NCBI GenBank assembly: GCA_002733915.1
Contig: NVXN01000005.1
Coordinates: 116,109 to 128,941, forward strand
Length of the DNA: 12,833 nucleotides
Direction: 5' to 3'
Source: Aequorivita sp.
GTDB lineage: Bacteria > Bacteroidota > Bacteroidia > Flavobacteriales > Flavobacteriaceae
The translations under genes were made by a program, and so were the position numbers. The stretch's first letter is position 1, and every line of letters begins with the position of its first letter. Under the pieces are notes generated by a model. It saw only the letters and a program-made list of their open reading frames with translations, had not been told where the DNA came from and did no database searches. Positions 6,080 through 12,474 of this stretch are shown in pieces.

Positions 6080-7000
6080 ATGAAAATGATAGGTAAGATA
6101 GGGTTGGGCGTAGTGATTGTTGCGGTTAGTGCCCTTAGCATTCATGCAGTGCAGGATGCTCCCACAGATGCAAATCTTGAGAAAAAATTGGTTAATGATT
6201 ACAATGTATATGCGTTGCCACTTCCCGAAAAGCTAGATTTCGCAGGCGAACCGGTACCGCTTAATAATCCCGATATTCGGGAGCGTTTTGATAGGGAATT
6301 ATTGGTAAATACATATTGGCAATCTAATGGATTGCTGCTATTTAAGCGTGCCAATAAATATTTCCCACAGATAGAACCCTTATTGAAAAAATACGGACTG
6401 CCGGACGATTTCAAATACCTTGCGGTAGCAGAAAGTGGTTTGGAGTACCAAAGTTCTCCTGCCGGAGCTTCAGGAATTTGGCATTTTATGAAAGGAACTG
6501 GATTGGAGTATGGCCTAGAAATCAATGATTATGTGGATGAACGCTACAACCTAGAAAAAGCCACGATGGTAGCAGCTGAATATTTGAAAAAATCAAAAGA
6601 GAAATTTGGGAGTTGGACTATGGCCGCAGCTTCATATAATGCAGGTGTTGGTGGTATGAATAAGCAGATCGACCGACAGAAAGAAACAAGCTATTACGAC
6701 TTATTGTTGAATACCGAAACTAGCAGATATGTTTTTAGGATTTTGGCCTTGAAAGAAATCATGAGCAACCCCCAAAAATATGGTTTCAACTTTAGGGAAA
6801 AGGACCTTTACACAAATATCCCAACCTACACGGTAAAAGTGGATACGCCAGTGGAGGATTGGTCTGAATGGGTAAAGCCTTATGGGATCAATTATAAAAT
6901 TTTAAAACTTCACAATCCATGGCTGAGGGACACTTATTTGAAAAATGCTTCGGGGAAGGAATATTTTATCGAAATTCCAGAGAAAGGATATTATCAATAA
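6080..7000 (+). CDS. Membrane-bound/periplasmic lytic transglycosylase, MltD-like
   Basis: This 306-residue protein should cleave peptidoglycan glycan strands between MurNAc and GlcNAc, forming 1,6-anhydroMurNAc ends. An N-terminal hydrophobic segment (about 4-22) is a signal peptide or anchor ending near HAVQDA. The SLT (family 1) domain, about residues 95-220, shows the catalytic Glu118 in AVAESGLE, the GASGIWHFM motif (129-137, the MltD version of GLMQ) and AAASYNAGVGG (182-192). The C-terminal part, about 248-306 (YTVKVDT...KPYGINYKILKLHNPWL...EYFIEIPE), resembles one degenerate LysM repeat. E. coli MltD has two LysM repeats, so this version is shorter. The start is ATG 6080; ATG 6086 is an alternative. 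A strong hairpin terminator follows. Confidence 0.9.
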   Translation: MKMIGKIGLGVVIVAVSALSIHAVQDAPTDANLEKKLVNDYNVYALPLPEKLDFAGEPVPLNNPDIRERFDRELLVNTYWQSNGLLLFKRANKYFPQIEPLLKKYGLPDDFKYLAVAESGLEYQSSPAGASGIWHFMKGTGLEYGLEINDYVDERYNLEKATMVAAEYLKKSKEKFGSWTMAAASYNAGVGGMNKQIDRQKETSYYDLLLNTETSRYVFRILALKEIMSNPQKYGFNFREKDLYTNIPTYTVKVDTPVEDWSEWVKPYGINYKILKLHNPWLRDTYLKNASGKEYFIEIPEKGYYQ

Positions 7001-7023
7001 ACAGTATTTTATTGCAATAATCG

Positions 7024-7058
7024 AAACCCATAAAAGTTTTATTCTTTTATGGGTTTTG
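7024..7058. terminator. Shared hairpin terminator between the transglycosylase and TlpA-like genes
   Basis: A perfect 13-bp stem (7024-7036 with 7044-7056) closes a 7-base loop. On the plus strand it ends in TTTTGTTTTG, a good T-tract for the transglycosylase transcript. On the minus strand the hairpin is followed by only a short T-run, so it is weaker in that direction. The right arm contains the TAA stop (7047-7049) and last codons of the convergent TlpA-like gene. Confidence 0.85.
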
Positions 7059-7748
7059 TTTTGAAGCGAAGTGCTCTTTCTCTTCGTCTCCTAAGTTCTT
7101 CAGAAGCGAAATGCCATTTAAAAACGAATTGTAGTTAAGTTCAAATGAAATTTCATATTTTTCATTATATGGATGCAATACGCCACGCCTTACATCTACA
7201 ATGCGTTTATTTTCATCAATAAAAAACGAAGTGGGAAAGCCAAGACTGTGCTTCATTATTTCAACAATGTGGTCATTGGTATTTTCCTTTTCATCCACGT
7301 AAATTATATTAATTCTGTTGGAATAGTCGCGGGTAGATTTTCGCACATTTTCTTTTGAGTCCCAAAAAAGCACCACAAAGTCAATGTCTTTATAATGTTT
7401 TTCAGCTATTTCATTCAAGGCTGGAATTTCCCCCACACCTGGTGTACACCACGAAGCATATGTCATTAGGAAAATTGGCTTTTCAAATTTGTATAGTTCA
7501 ATCTTTCTACCGGAAAGTTTTCGAACTTTAAAATTGTCCAAATAACTCCCGTTGATAACATTATTTATAAGTGAATCAAATAAAAACTCTGCACGTTCAA
7601 AATCCTTTTCAGCGTAAGCTTTTTGTGAATTTTTCGTGTATTTTCTGATGTTTTTTCCAATCGCTTCAGAGAAATAATTATCTTGCCCAATCTGTGATTG
7701 TGCCGAGAAGGAGACCAATAAGAATAGATAAAGTAGTTTTCTACCCAT
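7047..7748 (-). CDS. TlpA/thioredoxin-like exported protein with only one cysteine
   Basis: This 233-residue protein has a signal peptide (MGRKLLYLFLLVSFSAQSQ) and then a helical N-terminal part (about 25-70). The thioredoxin fold of the TlpA/redoxin type spans about 75-200: YASWCTPGVGEIP (98-109), DFVVLFWD (123-130) and the cis-Pro motif GFPTSFFID (170-178). It should act in the periplasm. The CxxC motif is broken: position 101 is Cys but 104 is Gly, and C101 is the only cysteine in the protein, so a normal intramolecular disulfide exchange is impossible. The Gly codon is GGT, one base from TGT (Cys). I start at ATG 7748; an in-frame TTG lies six bases upstream. The end of the gene lies within the terminator hairpin. 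A one-Cys reductase, a binding role or loss of function are all possible. Confidence 0.85.
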   Translation of the reverse strand: MGRKLLYLFLLVSFSAQSQIGQDNYFSEAIGKNIRKYTKNSQKAYAEKDFERAEFLFDSLINNVINGSYLDNFKVRKLSGRKIELYKFEKPIFLMTYASWCTPGVGEIPALNEIAEKHYKDIDFVVLFWDSKENVRKSTRDYSNRINIIYVDEKENTNDHIVEIMKHSLGFPTSFFIDENKRIVDVRRGVLHPYNEKYEISFELNYNSFLNGISLLKNLGDEEKEHFASKQNP

Positions 7749-7764
7749 AAGCAAAAGCTTTGGG

Positions 7765-7772
7765 CAAAGATA
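7765..7772 (-). promoter_or_regulatory. Probable -7 box (TATCTTTG on minus strand) for the TlpA-like gene
   Basis: The plus strand CAAAGATA reads TATCTTTG on the minus strand, an exact match to TAnnTTTG, 16 bases before the ATG. The transcript would start about 10 bases before the start codon, so it would be nearly leaderless. No clear -33 TTG is seen upstream (minus strand, about 7790-7797). Confidence 0.45.
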
Positions 7773-7867
7773 GTCTATTTAGTTGATTAACAGGCGTATA
7801 TTCGATAAAGGAACATATAAAGTCGTTTAACTACACAATACTGAAGTATGCTGTTAAGAAAAATTAT

Positions 7868-8434
7868 TTAAAACCTTCTGCCGCCACGGCCGCCTTTACC
7901 AAATTGCTGTCTGGGCTGTCCCATCTTTTTCATTTGCTGCTTCATCATTTTTATCTGGTCGTCCAACATATTGTGCTTATCCAGTTTTTTAGCTTCGGCC
8001 ATAAGCTGTTCCGCCTCACGCTTGCGGTTTTTGGTCATTGCGATTCCGGCAAGGTTCAATTTTGTCATTGCCATATCTGCAGACATGTTTAAACCTAATT
8101 TTTCGGCTTTTTTGAAATATTTCTCAGCTTCTACCATATTGGTTTGCGAAATCATCAAACCATTTAAGTAGTTGTAATAACCTTCCTGTTTTGGGACCAA
8201 TGCCGCGCTCGGGTTTTTTATTTTATCTAGCCATTTTTTAGCTCCAGGGAAATCCTGTTTCCGAAGACGCAGAAAAGCGAGCAATATTATTTCATTCTTA
8301 AAATAGAGGAAAACAAAAATTAAAGAAAGCAGAATTAGCATAATGCCATTGCCAATATTTGTCTCGGTGAATTGCCAGACCGCTGCGCCAACAACTAATG
8401 CAGCCAATACTAATTTTATATTTTTATTGAACAT
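7868..8434 (-). CDS. Two-TM membrane protein with TPR-like repeats and a Gly/Arg-rich tail
   Basis: This 188-residue protein begins with two hydrophobic segments (about 7-21 and 29-46) and a short basic stretch (LRLRKQ). Helical TPR-like pairs follow: QEGYYNYLNGLMISQTNMVEAEKYFKKAEKLG (about 83-114) and ADMAMTKLNLAGIAMTKNRKREAEQLMAEAKKL (119-151). The end is Met/Lys-rich and closes with GKGGRGGRRF. The first 46 residues resemble the short DUF2892-type membrane segments. It probably sits in the inner membrane with the TPR part in the cytoplasm, but the partner is unknown. No enzyme motif is visible. The start ATG 8434 has a TAnnTTTG box 23 bases upstream. It lies 119 bases upstream of the TlpA-like gene on the same strand, which has its own promoter box. 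Confidence 0.75.
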   Translation of the reverse strand: MFNKNIKLVLAALVVGAAVWQFTETNIGNGIMLILLSLIFVFLYFKNEIILLAFLRLRKQDFPGAKKWLDKIKNPSAALVPKQEGYYNYLNGLMISQTNMVEAEKYFKKAEKLGLNMSADMAMTKLNLAGIAMTKNRKREAEQLMAEAKKLDKHNMLDDQIKMMKQQMKKMGQPRQQFGKGGRGGRRF

Positions 8435-8456
8435 GTCTCATCTTTATAATGGGCTG

Positions 8457-8464
8457 CAAAGGTA
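8457..8464 (-). promoter_or_regulatory. Probable -7 box (TACCTTTG on minus strand) for the membrane/TPR gene
   Basis: CAAAGGTA on the plus strand reads TACCTTTG on the minus strand, an exact fit to TAnnTTTG, 22 bases before the ATG at 8434. No -33 TTG is evident at the usual distance. Confidence 0.45.
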
Positions 8465-8587
8465 CGAAATCTAAAGACTTTTTTTAAGGTTTTGTGACTT
8501 CTGCAGGAAATAATTTCAAAACTAAAAGAGACGGGCTAAAATTAATTTTGAGACCAAAAAAAAATCTAGATATTTTTCAAAAAAAGG

Positions 8588-8618
8588 TTTGCCTAAGTAA
8601 AAACTTGTTGTATTTTTG
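8588..8618 (+). promoter_or_regulatory. Promoter of rpmH (TTTG-N19-TATTTTTG)
   Basis: TTTG at 8588-8591 and TATTTTTG at 8611-8618 are both exact matches to the Bacteroidetes -33 and -7 elements, 19 bases apart. It is the best promoter in the window, as expected for a ribosomal protein gene. The predicted start near 8624 gives a leader of about 63 bases that opens with a hairpin. Confidence 0.75.
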
Positions 8619-8623
8619 CACCC

Positions 8624-8649
8624 GACTTTTGAGGTAGTACCCAAAGGTT
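8624..8649 (+). other. Hairpin at the 5' end of the rpmH leader
   Basis: Bases 8625-8631 pair with 8642-8648 (7 bp, one G-U). After a bulged A at 8632, three more pairs (8633-8635 with 8639-8641) close a three-base loop; a further G-U pair at 8624/8649 is possible. It lies at the predicted transcript start, about 40 bases before the ATG, with no T-run after it, so it is not a terminator. It may stabilise the mRNA 5' end or take part in control of L34. Confidence 0.4.
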
Positions 8650-8686
8650 CTTAAAAAGGATATTACGGAAGTTAAAGAATACTAAA

Positions 8687-8848
8687 ATGAGCAAAAGAAC
8701 ATTTCAGCCATCAAAAAGAAAAAGAAGAAACAAACACGGTTTTAGAGAGCGTATGGCTTCTGTAAACGGAAGGAAAGTATTGGCTGCCCGCAGAGCGAAA
8801 GGTAGAAAGAGACTTTCTGTATCTTCTGAATCCCGTCACAAAAAATAA
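8687..8848 (+). CDS. rpmH: 50S ribosomal protein L34
   Basis: This 53-residue, very basic protein carries the L34 signature [20 protein letters not shown], followed by [22 protein letters not shown] and a short tail (VSSESRHKK). L34 is a small, late-assembling component of the large ribosomal subunit. Length is close to the usual 44-53 residues. The start ATG 8687 gives the full conserved N-terminus and the stop is TAA at 8846-8848. A strong promoter lies upstream and an intrinsic terminator begins 18 bases after the stop, so it forms a single-gene transcript. In many bacteria rpmH lies next to rnpA/dnaA; here it is followed by carB instead. Confidence 0.97.
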   Translation: MSKRTFQPSKRKRRNKHGFRERMASVNGRKVLAARRAKGRKRLSVSSESRHKK

Positions 8849-8866
8849 TGTTGATAAGTTATATAT

Positions 8867-8902
8867 AAAAGGTGTTGTTTAACTGAGCAACACCTTTTTT
8901 TT
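8867..8902 (+). terminator. Rho-independent terminator after rpmH
   Basis: An 11-bp perfect stem (AAAAGGTGTTG at 8867-8877 with 8888-8898) with a 10-base loop runs into eight T (8895-8902). It starts 18 bases after the L34 stop and separates rpmH from carB. Confidence 0.92.
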
Positions 8903-8948
8903 ATACCCTATTGGTTCGTAATTTCGAAATACTGAAAAAATAAAAAAA

Positions 8949-11801
8949 ATGCCGAAAAATCCCTCCATTAAATCTGTACTTATTATTGGCTCAGGCCCTA
9001 TTGTTATTGGGCAAGCATGTGAGTTTGACTACTCTGGTTCACAATCATTGCGATCCTTACGTGAAGATGGAATTGAAACCATTTTGATAAATAGCAACCC
9101 GGCAACAATTATGACGGATCCATCAATGGCTGATCATATTTACCTCTTGCCGCTTACCACAAAATCAATTGTAAAAATTTTAAAAGAACACCCCCAGATT
9201 GATGCGGTGCTTCCTACTATGGGGGGGCAAACTGCTCTTAATTTGTGTATAGAAGCAGATGAAAAAGGAATTTGGAAAGATTTTGGAGTAAAGTTAATAG
9301 GTGTTGACATCAACGCAATTAACATTACAGAAGACAGAGAGGAATTTAGAGGGTTAATGGAAAAAATAGGGGTAAAAATGGCGCCACAGGCAACAGCCAA
9401 TTCTTATCTTCAAGGAAAAGAAATTGCTCAGGAGTTTGGCTTTCCGTTAGTAATCAGGGCGTCTTACACCTTAGGCGGTGCGGGAGCTTCAATTGTTTAT
9501 AAAGAAGAAGATTTTGACGAGTTGCTATCTTACGGATTGGAAATTTCACCCATACACGAAGTGATGATAGACAAGGCGATGATGGGGTGGAAGGAATATG
9601 AACTTGAACTTCTCCGTGATAATAATGATAACGTTGTTATTATTTGCGCAATAGAAAATATGGACCCGATGGGAATACATACGGGCGACTCTATAACAGT
9701 TGCGCCAGCAATGACCTTAAGCGACCGTACGTATCAAAAAATGCGTGATATGGCAATACATATGATGCGGAGTATAGGGGATTTTGCTGGTGGCTGTAAT
9801 GTTCAGTTTGCAGTTAGCCCCGATGAAGAAGAAGATATTATCGCAATTGAGATTAACCCTCGTGTGTCGCGTTCTTCGGCTTTGGCTTCAAAAGCAACGG
9901 GATATCCAATCGCGAAAATTGCTACGAAACTAGCTATTGGTTATAGATTGGATGAATTGAGCAACCAGATTACAAAATCAACTTCCGCATTATTTGAGCC
10001 AACTTTAGATTATGTAATCGTAAAAATACCGCGTTGGAATTTTGATAAATTCGAAGGTTCCGACCGTACTTTAGGGCTTCAAATGAAATCGGTGGGGGAA
10101 GTGATGGGTATTGGCCGATCCTTTCAGGAAGCACTTCACAAAGCCACTCAATCCCTTGAAATTAAAAGAAACGGAATTGGCGCCGACGGAAAAAGTTACA
10201 CGAATTACGAGCAGATTCTCGATAAACTGAAAAACGCAAGTTGGGACCGCGTTTTCGTAATTTATGATGCGATACAGATTGGAATCCCGCTAAGTAGAAT
10301 TCACGAAATCACAAAAATAGATATGTGGTTCCTTCGTCAATATGAGGAATTATACCTGCTTGAAAAGGAAATTTCAAAATACACTTTGGAAACACTTCCG
10401 AGGGAATTATTGTTGGAAGCCAAACAAAAGGGCTATGGAGACCGGCAAATAGCACATATGCTGAAATGTTTGGAAAGCCAAGTTTACAAAAAACGCGAGG
10501 AAATGAACATTCAGCGTGTTTATAAATTGGTGGATACCTGCGCTGCGGAATTTAAAGCGGAAACACCGTATTATTACTCCACTTTTGAAAATGAAATGCA
10601 AAAAGAAGGCAAAAAAGCCTATTCGGTAAACGACAGCGTAGTAACCGATAAGAAAAAAATAATTGTCCTCGGTTCGGGCCCGAACAGAATTGGTCAGGGC
10701 ATCGAGTTTGATTATTGCTGTGTGCACGGCGTACTTGCCGCTGCGGAGTGCGGTTACGAAACAATAATGATAAACTGTAACCCAGAAACTGTTTCCACCG
10801 ATTTTGACGTTGCCGACAAACTTTACTTTGAGCCCGTTTTCTGGGAGCATATTTACGACATCATCCGCCACGAAAAGCCCGAAGGGGTAATCGTTCAGTT
10901 GGGTGGCCAAACGGCTTTAAAGCTTGCTGAAAAGCTGGATCGTTACGGAATAAATATAATTGGAACAACTTATAAATCACTGGATTTAGCAGAAGACCGC
11001 GGAAGTTTTTCCACACTTTTGAAAGAGAACAACATTCCTTATCCGGAATTTGGCGTAGCTGAATCAACCGAGGAAGCTTTGGCGCTTGCAGACCAATTGG
11101 ATTTCCCTCTTTTGATTCGTCCTTCTTATGTTTTGGGCGGACAGGGAATGAAAATCGTGATCAACAAAAAGGAATTGGAAGAACATGTTGTCGATTTGCT
11201 TCGTAAAATTCCAAATAACAAATTATTACTTGACCATTATCTCGATGGCGCCATTGAAGCGGAAGCCGATGCAATCTGCGATGGCGAAAATGTATATATC
11301 ATTGGAATAATGGAACATATTGAGCCCTGCGGAATCCATTCGGGTGATTCGAATGCTACCTTGCCTCCCTTCAATATTGGGGAATTTGTGATGCAACAGA
11401 TTAAAGACCACACGCATAAAATTGCAAAAGCCTTAAATACTGTTGGATTAATCAATATTCAATTCGCTATAAAAGATGATAAGGTTTATATTATTGAAGC
11501 CAATCCGCGTGCATCGCGAACGGTTCCATTTATAGCGAAAGCATACGGTGAGCCCTATGTGAATTACGCCACAAAAGTAATGCTGGGGCATAACAAGGTT
11601 ACGGATTTTGACTTTAATCCAAAATTGGAGGGTTTTGCCATAAAGCAACCGGTTTTCAGCTTCAATAAATTTCCAAATGTAAACAAGCAATTAGGCCCCG
11701 AAATGAAAAGTACGGGCGAAAGTATCCTTTTTATAGATAGCCTTAAGGATGATGCTTTTTATGATCTTTACGCCAGAAGAAAAATGTATCTCAGCAAGTA
11801 A
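8949..11801 (+). CDS. carB: Carbamoyl phosphate synthase large subunit, without the C-terminal allosteric domain
   Basis: CarB makes carbamoyl phosphate from bicarbonate, ammonia (from the CarA glutaminase) and two ATP, feeding pyrimidine and arginine synthesis. The 950-residue protein shows the two homologous halves. The first has GSGPIVIGQACEFDYSG (about 15-31), NSNPATIMTD, PTMGGQTALNL (about 88), RASYTLGGAGAS (about 170) and EINPRVSRSSALASK (about 300). The second has GSGPNRIGQGIEFDY (about 574), PETVSTDFDVADKLYFEP, QLGGQTALKLA, RPSYVLGGQGMKIV (about 727) and EANPRASRTVPF (about 850). It ends soon after GPEMKSTGES (about 917-926), where E. coli CarB (about 1,070 residues) continues into the MGS-like domain that binds UMP and ornithine. 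The sequence after the stop shows no remnant of that domain, so this is a natural short form, which I recall as usual in Flavobacteriia. carA is not in the window. A weak box (TAATTTCG, 8919-8926) may be its promoter. Confidence 0.96.
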   Translation: MPKNPSIKSVLIIGSGPIVIGQACEFDYSGSQSLRSLREDGIETILINSNPATIMTDPSMADHIYLLPLTTKSIVKILKEHPQIDAVLPTMGGQTALNLCIEADEKGIWKDFGVKLIGVDINAINITEDREEFRGLMEKIGVKMAPQATANSYLQGKEIAQEFGFPLVIRASYTLGGAGASIVYKEEDFDELLSYGLEISPIHEVMIDKAMMGWKEYELELLRDNNDNVVIICAIENMDPMGIHTGDSITVAPAMTLSDRTYQKMRDMAIHMMRSIGDFAGGCNVQFAVSPDEEEDIIAIEINPRVSRSSALASKATGYPIAKIATKLAIGYRLDELSNQITKSTSALFEPTLDYVIVKIPRWNFDKFEGSDRTLGLQMKSVGEVMGIGRSFQEALHKATQSLEIKRNGIGADGKSYTNYEQILDKLKNASWDRVFVIYDAIQIGIPLSRIHEITKIDMWFLRQYEELYLLEKEISKYTLETLPRELLLEAKQKGYGDRQIAHMLKCLESQVYKKREEMNIQRVYKLVDTCAAEFKAETPYYYSTFENEMQKEGKKAYSVNDSVVTDKKKIIVLGSGPNRIGQGIEFDYCCVHGVLAAAECGYETIMINCNPETVSTDFDVADKLYFEPVFWEHIYDIIRHEKPEGVIVQLGGQTALKLAEKLDRYGINIIGTTYKSLDLAEDRGSFSTLLKENNIPYPEFGVAESTEEALALADQLDFPLLIRPSYVLGGQGMKIVINKKELEEHVVDLLRKIPNNKLLLDHYLDGAIEAEADAICDGENVYIIGIMEHIEPCGIHSGDSNATLPPFNIGEFVMQQIKDHTHKIAKALNTVGLINIQFAIKDDKVYIIEANPRASRTVPFIAKAYGEPYVNYATKVMLGHNKVTDFDFNPKLEGFAIKQPVFSFNKFPNVNKQLGPEMKSTGESILFIDSLKDDAFYDLYARRKMYLSK

Positions 11802-11881
11802 CAGACTGTTTTTGCGAATATTGTCTATAAGTCGTTAATTTTTTTGTAAATTTATACTATAACCTACTAATACTATCAATT

Positions 11882-12463
11882 ATGAATAAAATTACATCCT
11901 TGATTGCTTTTTTTGTAATTAATTGTCTATACTCCCAAGCCACATTCGACCTTGATTGGGCAATAGGTATAAATGGTCCCGCTGCAAGTGTAACTATTGA
12001 AACGGGTGATACTGTTAGATGGACTTTAACAGATAATGTTTCCCATACAGTTAGTAGCGTACCCGGGAGTAGTGTTCAAACTTTTGATAGTGGCACACTG
12101 AGCGGTATGGGTACTCAGTATTCTTTTACATTTAGCGTTGTGGGAGCCAATGAATACAGATGCAACTTTCATCCAGGGTCTATGTTTGGGACGATTAGTG
12201 TGGAGCCGACAATGTCAATTTCTGATAAGTTCGTAAAAAACCTCAATTTCTATCCAAATCCAGTAAAGAATGAATTAACTATTTCTTCATTATTTAAAGT
12301 GGATAGCTACCAAATATATAACGTGTTGGGAAGTTTGGTCATTGAAGGAAAAGGCTCTGGGAATATAACCCAAGTAGATATGAGCCGCATGAACAGTGGG
12401 CTATATTTTGTAAAAGTCACTTCAAATAATCTGCAGACTACGCTGAAAATAGCAAAAAAATAA
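11882..12463 (+). CDS. Secreted plastocyanin/azurin-like cupredoxin with T9SS type A sorting domain
   Basis: This 193-residue protein has a signal peptide (about 1-18, ending near CLYSQA), then a cupredoxin-like beta domain (about 21-108). The type 1 copper ligands are all visible: His55 in NVSHTVSS, and Cys94, His97 and Met101 in YRCNFHPGSMFGTISV. The region from about 118 to the end is a type A T9SS C-terminal sorting domain: NLNFYPNPVKNELTIS, YQIYNVLGSLV, and GLYFVKVTSNNLQTTLKIAKK. The protein should be exported by Sec, then moved across the outer membrane by T9SS and either released or fixed to the surface. A single-electron carrier or copper-binding role is likely, but the partner is unknown. 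The spacing between His97 and Met101 (three residues) lies between amicyanin (two) and plastocyanin (four). I found no convincing promoter box before it. Confidence 0.88.
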   Translation: MNKITSLIAFFVINCLYSQATFDLDWAIGINGPAASVTIETGDTVRWTLTDNVSHTVSSVPGSSVQTFDSGTLSGMGTQYSFTFSVVGANEYRCNFHPGSMFGTISVEPTMSISDKFVKNLNFYPNPVKNELTISSLFKVDSYQIYNVLGSLVIEGKGSGNITQVDMSRMNSGLYFVKVTSNNLQTTLKIAKK

Positions 12464-12474
12464 AATTTTAAATT

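Noticed and set aside
5702..6145. Minus-strand open frame of 147 codons across the hydrolase end and transglycosylase start
   Set aside because: It covers two well-supported plus-strand genes and the hairpin between them, and its protein has no recognisable motif.
8538..8549. Twelve-base palindrome AAAATTAATTTT upstream of rpmH
   Set aside because: Only A and T in a very AT-rich stretch, and about 40 bases upstream of the -33 box; not enough to call an operator.
10407..10910. Minus-strand open frame of 167 codons inside carB
   Set aside because: It lies wholly within conserved carB coding sequence on the other strand; Phe/Val/Ile-rich translation is typical of a shadow frame.
11802..11881. 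Possible terminator for carB or promoter for the cupredoxin gene
   Set aside because: No stem of useful length and no TAnnTTTG box; only AT-rich sequence was seen.
11802..11881. Remnant of the missing CarB allosteric domain after the stop
   Set aside because: The 80 bases before the next gene are too short and show no matching residues in any frame.
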